Shown: positions 22,926 to 30,998 of the stretch, piece by piece | Position numbering within the stretch: position 1 is the first letter of the stretch | Layout: each line of letters begins with the position of its first letter | Virus record (IMG/VR): IMGVR_UViG_3300042010_000015 | Coordinates: 1 to 40,123 of that record | DNA from: a virus | Strand: one strand, 5' to 3' | DNA: 40,123 nt | Program-made: the position numbers and the translations under genes | The notes under the pieces: model-generated | The model's input: the letters and a program-made list of their open reading frames with translations, nothing else | The model's database searches: none | What the model was told of the DNA's origin: nothing

Positions 22926-23256
22926 TTACGCCCTGAGTTTCCACGACCTGAATCTGGTTGATGGTTTTAAAGAAGCACACGATACACAAAACAAGAAAGT
23001 ATTCGAAGCAATTCTACAGACGAACGGCTTTGATGTGAGTTTGGGTTACGAGCTGGTAGCCTGTAACCACAGAACAATCAACAACATTGAATACTACGGC
23101 ATTCGTGTTGAAGGCTTTGAGCGTACTGACGCTGCTTGGCTCGCCACAGGCTGTGCCAGTATGGAAGCCCAAATCGAAGCCACAAAAGACAAGAGCCTGA
23201 GACATACTCTTCGCACGATGAGTTATCAGGGCACACTAACTCCTACAGACGATTAA
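22918..23256 (+). CDS. Conserved-type protein between ThyX and RNR, unknown function
   Basis: 112 residues from ATG 22918, overlapping ThyX by 8 bases. Alpha/beta sequence with single Cys residues (VACNH and TGCASM) and no recognised motif. The tight link to ThyX and NrdB suggests a nucleotide-metabolism accessory, by context only. Confidence 0.6.
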   Translation: MADYALSFHDLNLVDGFKEAHDTQNKKVFEAILQTNGFDVSLGYELVACNHRTINNIEYYGIRVEGFERTDAAWLATGCASMEAQIEATKDKSLRHTLRTMSYQGTLTPTDD

Positions 23257-23265
23257 GGAATATTA

Positions 23266-24315
23266 ATGACCGACCAACTAGAAGCGGTAGCAATGGGGCT
23301 GCCGTTCGATTTCAATGCCAAAACTCGTATCATGACAGAGACGGATAGCTACGCTACTATCTACCCTCAGTTCTACGAATTCGCAGACAAACAGTTCGAC
23401 AAACAGTTCTGGACAAACACAGAAATGAAAGTTGAGCTTGACAGAATGCAACTTTTGTTCGATCTTACACCTGCCCAACTTCACGCCGTTAAGTTTGTTC
23501 TTCAACTGTTCCTCAAGTATGAGTTGATCGTTGGTGAAGAGTTCTGGGGTAACTTGTTTATCAAGGTGTTCCCAACTCCAGAAGCTAAAGCAATGGCTGC
23601 GGCATTCGCTGCCTTCGAACTTCAAGTTCATGCCCGCTTCTACAACCAACTGAACACACAACTTGGACTGGACAAAGACGAACACTACCGTGCCTACGCT
23701 GCTAACCCTGAACTGGCCGCACGTGTTGAATGGCTTGAGAGTGTGCTGAACGGTGAGGATAAGTTACTGTCTGTTATCGTCTTCTCTATGACAGAAACTG
23801 CCCTGTTGTTTGCCAGCTTTGCAATCTTGAAAAGCTTCCAATCCAACGGATACAACAAGCTTCCAGTTGTGGTGCGTGGTACTAACCAATCTGCTATTGA
23901 TGAAGACTTGCATGGATTTGGTGCAGCTTGGGCAATTAACCAACACTACAAAGAGCTGGGACGCCCGCTGCGGGAAGACACTGTACGTGTTGAGCAGATT
24001 TACAAGGCGATTCAATACGCTTACGAACATGAGTGTTTGATTATTGATCTGGCATTCATTGAAGATAAGTTGAATGGCATGACCAAAGACGACTTCAAAA
24101 ACTACATCAAAGTAAGACTTAACGTGTTTGCAACACGACTTGGATTGGATGAACCGTTCCCCGGAGCGAGCAGCCCGATTGAGGCTTGGTTTGTACTTGG
24201 AACTGACTCATACAAGATGGTGGACTTCTTCACACCGGGTATGGGTATGGAATATGAATCTAGCTGGGATGAACACGGATTTATCGTAGGCTACACAACG
24301 GAGGACACAGAGTGA
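23266..24315 (+). CDS. nrdB: Class I ribonucleotide reductase beta subunit
   Basis: 349 residues, with TAAGGA before ATG 23266. It generates the radical for ribonucleotide reduction. Ferritin-like ligand helices: GEEFW (Glu91/Glu92), FELQVHARFY (His122 and the radical-site Tyr126), SMTETALLF (Glu177) and IDEDLHG (Glu213, His216). In the second helix the glutamate is four, not three, residues before the histidine (Glu118-x3-His122, with Leu119 at the usual ligand place), so the metal site may differ from E. coli NrdB. It overlaps the alpha subunit gene by 4 bases. Confidence 0.9.
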   Translation: MTDQLEAVAMGLPFDFNAKTRIMTETDSYATIYPQFYEFADKQFDKQFWTNTEMKVELDRMQLLFDLTPAQLHAVKFVLQLFLKYELIVGEEFWGNLFIKVFPTPEAKAMAAAFAAFELQVHARFYNQLNTQLGLDKDEHYRAYAANPELAARVEWLESVLNGEDKLLSVIVFSMTETALLFASFAILKSFQSNGYNKLPVVVRGTNQSAIDEDLHGFGAAWAINQHYKELGRPLREDTVRVEQIYKAIQYAYEHECLIIDLAFIEDKLNGMTKDDFKNYIKVRLNVFATRLGLDEPFPGASSPIEAWFVLGTDSYKMVDFFTPGMGMEYESSWDEHGFIVGYTTEDTE

Positions 24316-26042
24316 TTAACTACTCTACACTGCGAAAGCAACAAATTATTGATGGTGACTGCCCACCTTGGTATACTACAGGCGGTATCCAGTTGTTCTA
24401 CGACAAATATTCGTACAACAACGAAACAGTGAAGAGCCGATTCAAGACTGTGGCTGCTGCTCTGGCAGTTCATGCTCCTAAAGAGTATCCAACTTGGTGG
24501 AACGTGATTCCGTATTGGGCGGGGAAAACATGGGAAGAGGCTTTCTTCCAAGTGATGTGGGATGGCTTTGTAAGCCCGTCTACGCCTCTTCTAGCCAACG
24601 GCGGTATCCGTAAACGCGGAACAACTGTAAGCTGTGCTGGTGGCAATGTAGGCAACAACCTGTTTGATCGTTACGACTTCCTGACAGAAGCGGCGATCCT
24701 GACGAAGCACAGCCACGGTACGAGCTACTGCTTGGACGACTGGCCTGCTGAGGGTGATCCAATTCGCGGTGGACGTTCGCAAGGGCTGATGCCTTTGATT
24801 CGTGACATTATCAACGTGATGGAAGAAGTGGCTCAGGGTCCACGTCGTGGCTCTTGTGCTTACAGCCTTCGCCCACAACACGGTGACTTTGACAAGGTGG
24901 CTGACTACCTGTATGAACGCACTGAATCGAATAACGTAGGCTGGCTGATCGACGATGAGTTTGTCTTCCAAATGCGTGAACGTGATCCAGAGGCTCTACG
25001 CAAGTTTGCCAAGATGTTGGGCGTTAAGATGCCACGTGGTAAGGGCTACTTCACATTCATTGACAAGATGAACCGTAAGCTGGCTAAAGCGTTTAAACGT
25101 GCTGGGCTGCGAGCGAGAGCGAGCAATCTCTGCCAAGAAACCAACTTGCCAAGTAACGAGATTTACACATTCAGTTGTGTGATCCTGAACTACAACTTGG
25201 AAATGTACCGTAGCTGGCCTGAGAAGTTGGTGTTTGTTGGACAAGTAATGTCTGACTGCAACATCAGCGAATATCTAGAGTGCATGGCAGAAATGTCTGA
25301 CTACGATAAGAAGGCGATGGCTAAGATTCAACTGTTCACTGAACACTTCCGTGCCTTGGGCTCTGGTGTTCTGGGCTGGCACACCCTGCTGCAAACTGAA
25401 ATGCTGAGTGTTTCGAGCATGGAAGCGATGATGCTGAACATCAAAGTGTTCAAAGGTATCCGTGCTGATGCTGATGCAGCGAACGGTTGGTTGGCTGTCA
25501 CTCTGGGAGAGCCTGTAGGCTGTGTAGGGCTTGGACAGCGTAACGCCACAATGCTGATGATGCCTCCAACCAAATCAACCGCTGAGTTGATGGCAGGAGC
25601 TTCTGAGGGTGTAGGCTTGGACGTTGCCATGTGCTTCACCAAGCAATCGGCTGGCGGTGAGTTCTTCCGCATCAACAAGGTGCTGTTGCAACTGATCAAG
25701 AAAAAAGGTTTGGATATCAACCAATGCGTTAAGGATATGAACGAACGCAAAGGCAGTGTCCAGCACGTAACATGGCTGACAGACGAAGAGAAAGCTGTAT
25801 TCCGCACAGGGTTTGAGATTCCAATGGAAGATCACCTGATGCAGTGTTCTCAGCGTCAGAAATACATCGACCAAGGGCAGAGCATCAACCTCTACTTCAC
25901 GTCGAATGACAGTCCTGAGTACATTGGGCGAATCCACAGGATTGCTTTTGAAGACCCTGAGATTCTGTCTCTGTACTACATCTATTCCATGCGTGGTGCC
26001 GGGGAAATTACCCGTATTGAATCGTGTGAAATGTGCCAATAA
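24312..26042 (+). CDS. nrdA: Class I ribonucleotide reductase alpha subunit (short form)
   Basis: 576 residues. Reduces ribonucleotides to deoxyribonucleotides with the radical passed from the beta subunit. Active site: Cys108 (SCAGG), Asn272-Cys274-Glu276 (SNLCQE) and Cys289 (FSCVILN); the C-terminal redox pair is Cys572/Cys575. It starts with the STPLLANGG-type barrel entry near residue 90 and has no N-terminal ATP-cone, so allosteric shut-off by dATP is probably absent, as in many phage enzymes; usual length is 700-750. The start overlaps nrdB (ATGA). A glutaredoxin to reduce it lies 1.3 kb downstream. Confidence 0.93.
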   Translation: MINYSTLRKQQIIDGDCPPWYTTGGIQLFYDKYSYNNETVKSRFKTVAAALAVHAPKEYPTWWNVIPYWAGKTWEEAFFQVMWDGFVSPSTPLLANGGIRKRGTTVSCAGGNVGNNLFDRYDFLTEAAILTKHSHGTSYCLDDWPAEGDPIRGGRSQGLMPLIRDIINVMEEVAQGPRRGSCAYSLRPQHGDFDKVADYLYERTESNNVGWLIDDEFVFQMRERDPEALRKFAKMLGVKMPRGKGYFTFIDKMNRKLAKAFKRAGLRARASNLCQETNLPSNEIYTFSCVILNYNLEMYRSWPEKLVFVGQVMSDCNISEYLECMAEMSDYDKKAMAKIQLFTEHFRALGSGVLGWHTLLQTEMLSVSSMEAMMLNIKVFKGIRADADAANGWLAVTLGEPVGCVGLGQRNATMLMMPPTKSTAELMAGASEGVGLDVAMCFTKQSAGGEFFRINKVLLQLIKKKGLDINQCVKDMNERKGSVQHVTWLTDEEKAVFRTGFEIPMEDHLMQCSQRQKYIDQGQSINLYFTSNDSPEYIGRIHRIAFEDPEILSLYYIYSMRGAGEITRIESCEMCQ

Positions 26043-26046
26043 GGGG

Positions 26047-26074
26047 TTGACAGCCTTCTGAAACCCTGTAGAAT
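26047..26074 (+). promoter_or_regulatory. sigma70-type promoter after RNR
   Basis: TTGACA (26047-26052), a 16-base spacer and TAGAAT (26069-26074). TTCTGA and TCAGAA flank the -10 box. A second inverted repeat just downstream (AATCCCTC/GAGGGATT, about 26072-26105) contains the RBS of the next gene, which could be masked in longer transcripts. Confidence 0.8.
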
Positions 26075-26108
26075 CCCTCCCATCAGAAACGGTGGCGAGG
26101 GATTTTTC

Positions 26109-26255
26109 ATGAGATTTTGTTGGCACAACTACAAGGTGATTCACACAGAACAGCTTGTGACAGTCGTATTTGTCTTCATCCAGCCAACTGGAGAACGTCG
26201 CACACTGGAATGTCAGAAGTGCGGTAAACAAAAGACCAAGAAGGTAAGTTACTAA
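26109..26255 (+). CDS. Small zinc-finger-like protein
   Basis: 48 residues from ATG 26109 (GAGGG 8 bases upstream). Cys4 and His6 (CWH) with Cys35 and Cys38 (CQKCGK) form a likely zinc site; tiny proteins with CxH...CxxCG and a basic tail are frequent in phages. The stop overlaps the next start (TAATG). Confidence 0.6.
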   Translation: MRFCWHNYKVIHTEQLVTVVFVFIQPTGERRTLECQKCGKQKTKKVSY

Positions 26256-26500
26256 TGAACGGAGTAAAGAAGTTTCACAACCCAGACGGGCCAGCTTTCA
26301 ATGCTGGTGAGATTTGGGTTGGGTCGAGCAACTACCCTGTAGAAATCATTCGAACTGAACGTTATGGGGTTGACAAGTGGGATGTTGATGTGTTCTACTG
26401 GGCAACTATTTCGGGGAGTGAGAATCGCTCTGTTGAAATCCGTAAGAACGCTTGGGCCTTCCAAGTGAGATACCAACACAAAGCTGATTTGGAGATATGA
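26255..26500 (+). CDS. Small beta-rich protein, unknown function
   Basis: 81 residues from ATG 26255 (TAATG overlap). It contains GEIWVGSSNYPVEII and a WDVDVFYW stretch and reads as a small beta sandwich or barrel. No family recognised. Confidence 0.58.
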   Translation: MNGVKKFHNPDGPAFNAGEIWVGSSNYPVEIIRTERYGVDKWDVDVFYWATISGSENRSVEIRKNAWAFQVRYQHKADLEI

Positions 26501-26716
26501 ATGTACTACCTTCGCACTGATAAAGGTATTCTAGTTGGGAAGCTTGACAACCGTGCATCGGGTATGATGATGAATCAATTACCGGGGCAATGGAAGGAAA
26601 AGGAGTTCACGACAGGAGAGAAGAAGACAGTCTATGAATTTACTGAGGATTCAGGCTTCGGTAACGAAATCATGAAGTTTGTCATTTGGACTGGCTTCTA
26701 TCTGGAGAAAGTTTGA
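26501..26716 (+). CDS. Small protein, unknown function
   Basis: 71 residues starting directly after the previous stop, with GGAG 6-9 bases upstream. Beta-rich sequence; nothing diagnostic. Confidence 0.55.
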   Translation: MYYLRTDKGILVGKLDNRASGMMMNQLPGQWKEKEFTTGEKKTVYEFTEDSGFGNEIMKFVIWTGFYLEKV

Positions 26717-26850
26717 TGGGCATCGGAATAATTGCAGGTTGGGTATTGACAGTGGGCTGCTTCATCGGTATCATTGCCCTCCCTAAACACTACGTCCCAA
26801 TCAACCTGATGGGAGTTATCACTGGAGTCCTTTTACTTCAAGGAGCATAA
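26716..26850 (+). CDS. Very small two-span membrane protein
   Basis: 44 residues from ATG 26716 (TGATG overlap; GGAG upstream) to TAA 26850. Two hydrophobic spans (about 2-20 and 27-43) joined by a short PKHYVP loop. Unknown function. Confidence 0.58.
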   Translation: MGIGIIAGWVLTVGCFIGIIALPKHYVPINLMGVITGVLLLQGA

Positions 26851-26851
26851 G

Positions 26852-27193
26852 ATGCGTCACACCGAAAAACGTTTCCTGTCTGACGATGCTGGTGAGACAG
26901 GCTCGATGGTTTGCACTGTTGAGACGGCACGGGTGAAGGATTTGACTGAATACTCAATCAAGTCTGACCCTCATATCAGCGGCGGGATTCAAATTCGTGA
27001 TTGTGGTGGTCGTCCTGTCAATCTGGACTTCGATGCTTGGGGCGAGAAGCATTTCTTCAAACGTCTCACAAAGCTGGATGAAATGATTGCACAACTACAA
27101 CGTATGCGAGTACAATACCACGAAATGTGGTACAGTCACCTGCGTGATATTGAATTCAAAAAGAAAGAACTTGAAAAGGAGAAAACGAAATGA
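26852..27193 (+). CDS. Protein with C-terminal coiled coil, unknown function
   Basis: 113 residues, with AAGGAG before ATG 26852. The N-terminal 70 residues are mixed alpha/beta; from 70 to 113 it is a charged helix ending EKEKTK. The next gene overlaps by 4 bases. No family recognised. Confidence 0.6.
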   Translation: MRHTEKRFLSDDAGETGSMVCTVETARVKDLTEYSIKSDPHISGGIQIRDCGGRPVNLDFDAWGEKHFFKRLTKLDEMIAQLQRMRVQYHEMWYSHLRDIEFKKKELEKEKTK

Positions 27194-27369
27194 TTAAATA
27201 CGAAGAGTTGGAAATGGGCACCAAGGTGCGTCTGATCAATCAAGACGGCTGGGGTCGTCTGGCCGTAGGCCAAGTGTACGAAGTGACTAACCTTTGGGGT
27301 GTTGGTATCCACCTTAACGACATCCCAGTTTCTATGGCCTTCGCAAAAGATTTTGAGGTGGTTGAATGA
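27190..27369 (+). CDS. Small beta-barrel-like protein, unknown function
   Basis: 59 residues from ATG 27190 (AAAGGAG upstream, ATGA overlap). The pattern MGTKVRLIN, AVGQVYEVTN, GVGIHLNDIP suggests a small SH3-like barrel. It overlaps the glutaredoxin start (ATGA). Confidence 0.55.
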   Translation: MIKYEELEMGTKVRLINQDGWGRLAVGQVYEVTNLWGVGIHLNDIPVSMAFAKDFEVVE

Positions 27370-27602
27370 ACGTAACAATCTACAGCAAAGTGCCTTGCCC
27401 CTCTTGTGAGCAGGCCAAAAACGTGCTAAAGTCTCGCGGTATTCCATTCGATGTAAAGGTGCTCGGCACTGACTACGACATGGAAGAGTTGATGGACAAG
27501 CTGGAAGAAATCGGTATGATGGGCTTCCGCACTTTCCCCCTGATGATTCAGGGCGGGCTGGGCTACACCTTCAATACAATCAACGATATCAGAGGGGAAT
27601 AA
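27366..27602 (+). CDS. Glutaredoxin
   Basis: 78 residues, the normal size for a phage glutaredoxin. Thioredoxin fold with the dithiol active site CPSC (Cys11/Cys14), the cis-proline loop FRTFPL and a GG turn. It most likely recycles the C-terminal cysteines of the RNR alpha subunit (24312-26042), encoded upstream. Its start overlaps the previous stop (ATGA). Confidence 0.85.
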   Translation: MNVTIYSKVPCPSCEQAKNVLKSRGIPFDVKVLGTDYDMEELMDKLEEIGMMGFRTFPLMIQGGLGYTFNTINDIRGE

Positions 27603-27603
27603 G

Positions 27604-27819
27604 ATGACACCGTGCGAAGAAAAGGGTTACAAAATTGGTGACAAGTTTGTTGCCTTAGAGGGCAGCCTGTTTCCAGTGGGCACTATCGTACAATTGTTTA
27701 AGGATGATGGTACAACCTGCCCGCTGTTCAAAGGCGAGGGTAGCGGTTGGGACCATGCTGGTGGCGAACCCGGTGCCTACGAATACCTCAGCGACCTCAA
27801 ACCACTTAACAAGGAGTAA
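27604..27819 (+). CDS. Small SH3-like protein, unknown function
   Basis: 71 residues starting 1 base after the glutaredoxin stop. The pattern KIGDKFVALEG, GTIVQLFKDDG, CPLFKG, then AYEYLSDLKPL resembles small barrel proteins that phages use in several copies. No role known. Confidence 0.6.
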   Translation: MTPCEEKGYKIGDKFVALEGSLFPVGTIVQLFKDDGTTCPLFKGEGSGWDHAGGEPGAYEYLSDLKPLNKE

Positions 27820-27821
27820 TC

Positions 27822-28013
27822 ATGAATTCTCACGAAGCAACCCAATACCTCGCTGGCATGATCGAAGCCATTCAAGTGCTGCACGCACAAGCTCGGGCTG
27901 TCGCTGATGAACACGGCATTGCGTTCGATATCACCCTTGAAGGTGGTCGAGCTTACAACACCACGGCTGACTATCAGCCTGACCACTGGTCGTCTAGCTA
28001 CGGCACTTGCTAA
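27822..28013 (+). CDS. Small protein with shared C-terminal Cys domain (copy 1)
   Basis: 63 residues, with AAGGAG before ATG 27822. One long helix (about 4-32) leads to ADEHGIAFDIT and a short beta/loop end WSSSYGTC directly before the stop. The same ending geometry (Trp seven residues before a terminal Cys, Ser in between) recurs in the products of 28443-28883 and 29312-29539. Function unknown; the invariant last Cys may bind metal or form a disulfide. Confidence 0.68.
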   Translation: MNSHEATQYLAGMIEAIQVLHAQARAVADEHGIAFDITLEGGRAYNTTADYQPDHWSSSYGTC

Positions 28014-28035
28014 TTTCACACAATAAGGAGAGAAC

Positions 28036-28446
28036 ATGATCCAAAATCTAGAAGTATTCGAAGTGGCACGCATTCATCAAGGCTTGACACACTTGCAATG
28101 GGTCATCTACAATGGCAACGTTGAGGCAGGCTGGTGGAAGAACATCGCAACCAACGAGCCGTTCCCTAAGGGTGACGTAACCCTGCAACTCGCTAAACTG
28201 GCACTGGTGCATAGTGAGGTAAGCGAAGCTGTTGAGGGTGTTCGTAAGGGCTTGATGGACGATAAACTGCCACATCGCCCAATGCCAGAAGTTGAACTGG
28301 CTGACGCCATCATCCGTGCGTTCGACCTTGCTGGTCATGAAGGTTGGGACTTGGCTGGTGCGATCTTGGAGAAGCTGGAATATAACGCTTCCCGTGCTGA
28401 CCACAAAATTGAAAACCGACTGGCTGATGGAGGAAAGAAAGCATGA
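28036..28446 (+). CDS. MazG-like nucleotide pyrophosphohydrolase
   Basis: 136 residues, with AAGGAG before ATG 28036. The all-alpha NTP pyrophosphatase motifs are present: HSEVSE (Glu61xxGlu64) and ELAD (Glu87xxAsp90), giving the four-helix metal site. It removes pyrophosphate from non-canonical NTPs or lowers (p)ppGpp-like or dNTP pools during infection. It overlaps the next gene by 4 bases and interrupts a cluster of related small proteins. Confidence 0.82.
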   Translation: MIQNLEVFEVARIHQGLTHLQWVIYNGNVEAGWWKNIATNEPFPKGDVTLQLAKLALVHSEVSEAVEGVRKGLMDDKLPHRPMPEVELADAIIRAFDLAGHEGWDLAGAILEKLEYNASRADHKIENRLADGGKKA

Positions 28447-28883
28447 AGACTATTCTGTTTGTGGCAAATCTGATTGTAAACGGTGAATTGGATATCAAAG
28501 GTGCCACCACTGTCGAGGCAGACAACCAGTGTGTCTACGCCAAGAATGGCCGCGACTACAAGGACGAGTATTATCTGGATAGTGAGCGTCTGGGTCCAGA
28601 TAAGTATGACTTCGAACTGGAACATGCGGTCTTCACTGTCGAAGAAGTGCAAGCTTACATCGCTGGTAGTTACGCTGACGATCAGGCCGCTTACAACATC
28701 GCCAAGCGTGAAGCTGTAGCACGTGTAGCTGAGCTGATTGCTCAAGTGACACCACAGATGAATGAGCTGCTGACTCTGGCAAACGAATTCAATATTCCGG
28801 CTGATATCAAGGTGGGTAAGTACACCAACGACTTCCGCCTGATTGACGCAGTGGACTGGGATTCCAGCTCCATGTACTGCTAA
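28443..28883 (+). CDS. Two-domain protein with shared C-terminal Cys domain (copy 2)
   Basis: 146 residues, with GAGGAAAG before ATG 28443. Residues 1-85 are a beta-rich unit of unknown family (KTILFVANLIVNGELDIKG, with a VEEVQAYI helix). Residues 90-146 repeat the neighbouring domain: a helix, ANEFNIPADIKV and the end WDSSSMYC. It is the only copy with an extra N-terminal domain, so the C-terminal part may be an add-on module. Confidence 0.65.
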   Translation: MKTILFVANLIVNGELDIKGATTVEADNQCVYAKNGRDYKDEYYLDSERLGPDKYDFELEHAVFTVEEVQAYIAGSYADDQAAYNIAKREAVARVAELIAQVTPQMNELLTLANEFNIPADIKVGKYTNDFRLIDAVDWDSSSMYC

Positions 28884-28907
28884 TTTAACTAACAAAGGAG
28901 AATCATA

Positions 28908-29312
28908 ATGACTCGCACTGTAACTGAAACTGGCCGTATCCTGTTGGTTGACGGTATCTCTCTGGTAGCCCAAACCATCGGCAACACTTACCACGATGGC
29001 CGTACCTACACCTATGACACTCACGACTTTGATGGTTTGGCTGAGGGTGGCGTAGAAGCTCTAGCTCAACTGGCTGTACTGCTGAAGAACATCCCTGATG
29101 AAGGTGCGCTTGATCTGAGCTACGATGACCTATTCGAGCTGTTGAAAGACTATGCACGTGATATCGCTGAAGATGCTGAGCTGCCTTTCACATTCGAAGA
29201 CCGTGATGGTGATAGCAACACCTACACTCCAGCTTCCCTGTGGGAATCGTCTGGTGGCTGCGAGTGGGAAACTTCTGCTCAAGAGGGCTACGACTACGGG
29301 TGGAATGTCTAA
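28908..29312 (+). CDS. Related protein with internal WxSSxxC motif (divergent copy)
   Basis: 134 residues, with AAAGGAG before ATG 28908. Residues 1-75 hold a beta hairpin region and a helix. From about 80 on it resembles the neighbours: a helix, AEDAELPFTFED, then WESSGGC, but here 15 more residues follow the Cys. The similarity is weaker than among the other three, but position and order of elements agree. Confidence 0.6.
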   Translation: MTRTVTETGRILLVDGISLVAQTIGNTYHDGRTYTYDTHDFDGLAEGGVEALAQLAVLLKNIPDEGALDLSYDDLFELLKDYARDIAEDAELPFTFEDRDGDSNTYTPASLWESSGGCEWETSAQEGYDYGWNV

Positions 29313-29539
29313 TGACTGATATCAAACGTGAGGCACTGAACGAAATCGCCAAGCTGATTGCAGAAGCTGAAGCACTTGTTTATCAGGCTGAGAGTATTGC
29401 TGATGAGCATGGCCTTGAGTTCGACGTGAACTTTGGCGGTTACGGTATGGGCGGCACCTACTACTCTGAGAAATATCACGAAGAGCAGGGTATGCGTTGG
29501 TCTGAGCCGGGTTGGAACGCTTCCAGCCAAAGCTGCTAA
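29312..29539 (+). CDS. Small protein with shared C-terminal Cys domain (copy 3)
   Basis: 75 residues from ATG 29312 (TAATG overlap). A helix (4-32), then ADEHGLEFDVNFGG and the end WNASSQSC. It is clearly related to the product of 27822-28013 (ADEHG[IL]xFD in both). It is the last gene before the terminator at 29547. Confidence 0.68.
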   Translation: MTDIKREALNEIAKLIAEAEALVYQAESIADEHGLEFDVNFGGYGMGGTYYSEKYHEEQGMRWSEPGWNASSQSC

Positions 29540-29546
29540 AAGAATT

Positions 29547-29581
29547 AGCCCCGGCCCCTTGACAGGTGTCGGGGCTTTCTT
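29547..29581 (+). terminator. Terminator that overlaps the next promoter
   Basis: AGCCCCG (29547-29553) and CGGGGCT (29570-29576) form a 7-bp stem followed by TTCTTT. The -35 box of the next promoter (29559-29564) is in the loop and its -10 box follows the T-run. Confidence 0.82.
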
Positions 29582-29587
29582 TATGAT
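29559..29587 (+). promoter_or_regulatory. sigma70-type promoter nested in a terminator
   Basis: TTGACA (29559-29564), a 17-base spacer and TATGAT (29582-29587). The spacer is the right arm of the terminator. A CA-rich leader (CATACAAACACAAACGAGG) leads to ATG 29620. Confidence 0.78.
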
Positions 29588-29619
29588 GTGCCCATACAAA
29601 CACAAACGAGGAATTCGAA

Positions 29620-30645
29620 ATGCTTCTGATTGGCTCACGCGCTCTGGTAGCAAACAACCCTGAACTGGAAGGGACTCGACGTACCGTCGATTGGGACTTC
29701 ATCTGCACCATTGAGCAGTTCACAGCTTGGCATAAAGCCAATAAGGATAAACTGCAATTCGCTGTACCAACGCAAGGTGGTAAGTATTACCATGCACGTG
29801 ATAAAGACGGCATGAACTACGAGTTTGAGTTGGCGTGGGAAGGTACATCTGCTCTGAAGTTGCTGGAAGTTTACGAGGCGACCGCAAAAGACCATGAGAC
29901 TCGCCCAGCAATCAATGATGATCTGCTGTTGATTAAACTGAGCCACCGCTATAAGCGTAACTCACCACACTTCTTGAAAACCATGTCGGACATAAAGTTC
30001 CTGCGTGAAAAACTTGGAGAGTACTGGCTTCGGGTGTGGTTTGAGCAGAATGCGGCCAACGTTGAGCTTCTAAAGCTTCGTGAGAAAGAGTCCTACGACT
30101 ACGCACACCCAAAGTTGAACGTCAGTTCAAAAGACTTCTTCAATGGTGATGGTGTGAACTACGTGTACGACCATGATAGCATTCACTTGGCTGTTGCTCT
30201 GGACAGTTACGTGGAATGGGGTCAGCCTTGCCCTGATGGCCGTGTAGGCTGTCTAGTGGCTCATGGCAAGCGTATCTTCTCGCCAGCTTATACCAAGTAC
30301 ATGAAGGACGGCTCTGAGGTTATGACTTCCAAGGAGAAGTTTATGAGTGTTGATGAGAAGGTGCGGCTATATGGTGTCTACGAAGAGTCCTGTGTGCTCG
30401 CCCTTGAGCGTTCGCAGATTCCTCATGGCTTGGGTAAGGAAGGTGGCCCAACCGCTCGCTGGAGCTTTGAAATGGCTCTGATGAAAGTGTGTACCAGCAT
30501 CACAAGCGGATGGTTCCGTGAATATGCTTGGGAAAATTATCAAAAAGTGCTTGACCTGTACAACGAACTAGGTGAGAATGACTACATCGAACGGTTCAAC
30601 AAGAACCAACATCTGCTGAAGCCTTATACTGGAGAAACATACTAA
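29620..30645 (+). CDS. Nucleotidyltransferase-like phage protein (DUF7275 type)
   Basis: 341 residues from ATG 29620 (GAGG upstream). The start LIGSRAL with DWDF (Gly5-Ser6, then Asp24/Asp26) is the GS...DxD metal and nucleotide motif of the polymerase-beta-like nucleotidyltransferase fold. The rest is mostly helical and seems to match a phage family annotated DUF7275. Which molecule is nucleotidylated is unknown; targets in host takeover are possible. It opens the dense small-gene region. Confidence 0.7.
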   Translation: MLLIGSRALVANNPELEGTRRTVDWDFICTIEQFTAWHKANKDKLQFAVPTQGGKYYHARDKDGMNYEFELAWEGTSALKLLEVYEATAKDHETRPAINDDLLLIKLSHRYKRNSPHFLKTMSDIKFLREKLGEYWLRVWFEQNAANVELLKLREKESYDYAHPKLNVSSKDFFNGDGVNYVYDHDSIHLAVALDSYVEWGQPCPDGRVGCLVAHGKRIFSPAYTKYMKDGSEVMTSKEKFMSVDEKVRLYGVYEESCVLALERSQIPHGLGKEGGPTARWSFEMALMKVCTSITSGWFREYAWENYQKVLDLYNELGENDYIERFNKNQHLLKPYTGETY

Positions 30646-30998
30646 TGCGTGTCATCTACAAGAAAGAGCTGGTCCTAACTAACAACAAACACGCCTCTTT
30701 CACTCTGGACAGAGCCTACGAGCTAAAAGAGGCGGGGCCATACTCTGACGATGCAGAGTATCTGCTAAAAGACGATAACGGTTTCAATCACTACTTCACT
30801 GTTGGTTGTCTGTTCGAACACTTCCGAGTGGAAAAACTCGCCAAGCGTATGACTGTCAGTGTTGCACACTGCATCGTAGCTCTGGACTCTGAGCTGGGTT
30901 GCTTGCAAGCTGACCTTGAAAACCTGAAAAGCCGGATCAGCGAGCGTCAAGCGACTCTTGAAGAACTACTCAAAGAATACAATGTGGAGGGTGTATAA
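30645..30998 (+). CDS. Protein with C-terminal coiled coil, unknown function
   Basis: 117 residues from ATG 30645 (overlaps the previous stop by one base). The N-terminal 60 residues read as a small beta barrel with YELKEAG and YLLKDDNG; the C-terminus is a helix with regular Leu/Glu spacing (ADLENLKSRISERQATLEEL). No family recognised. Confidence 0.62.
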   Translation: MRVIYKKELVLTNNKHASFTLDRAYELKEAGPYSDDAEYLLKDDNGFNHYFTVGCLFEHFRVEKLAKRMTVSVAHCIVALDSELGCLQADLENLKSRISERQATLEELLKEYNVEGV

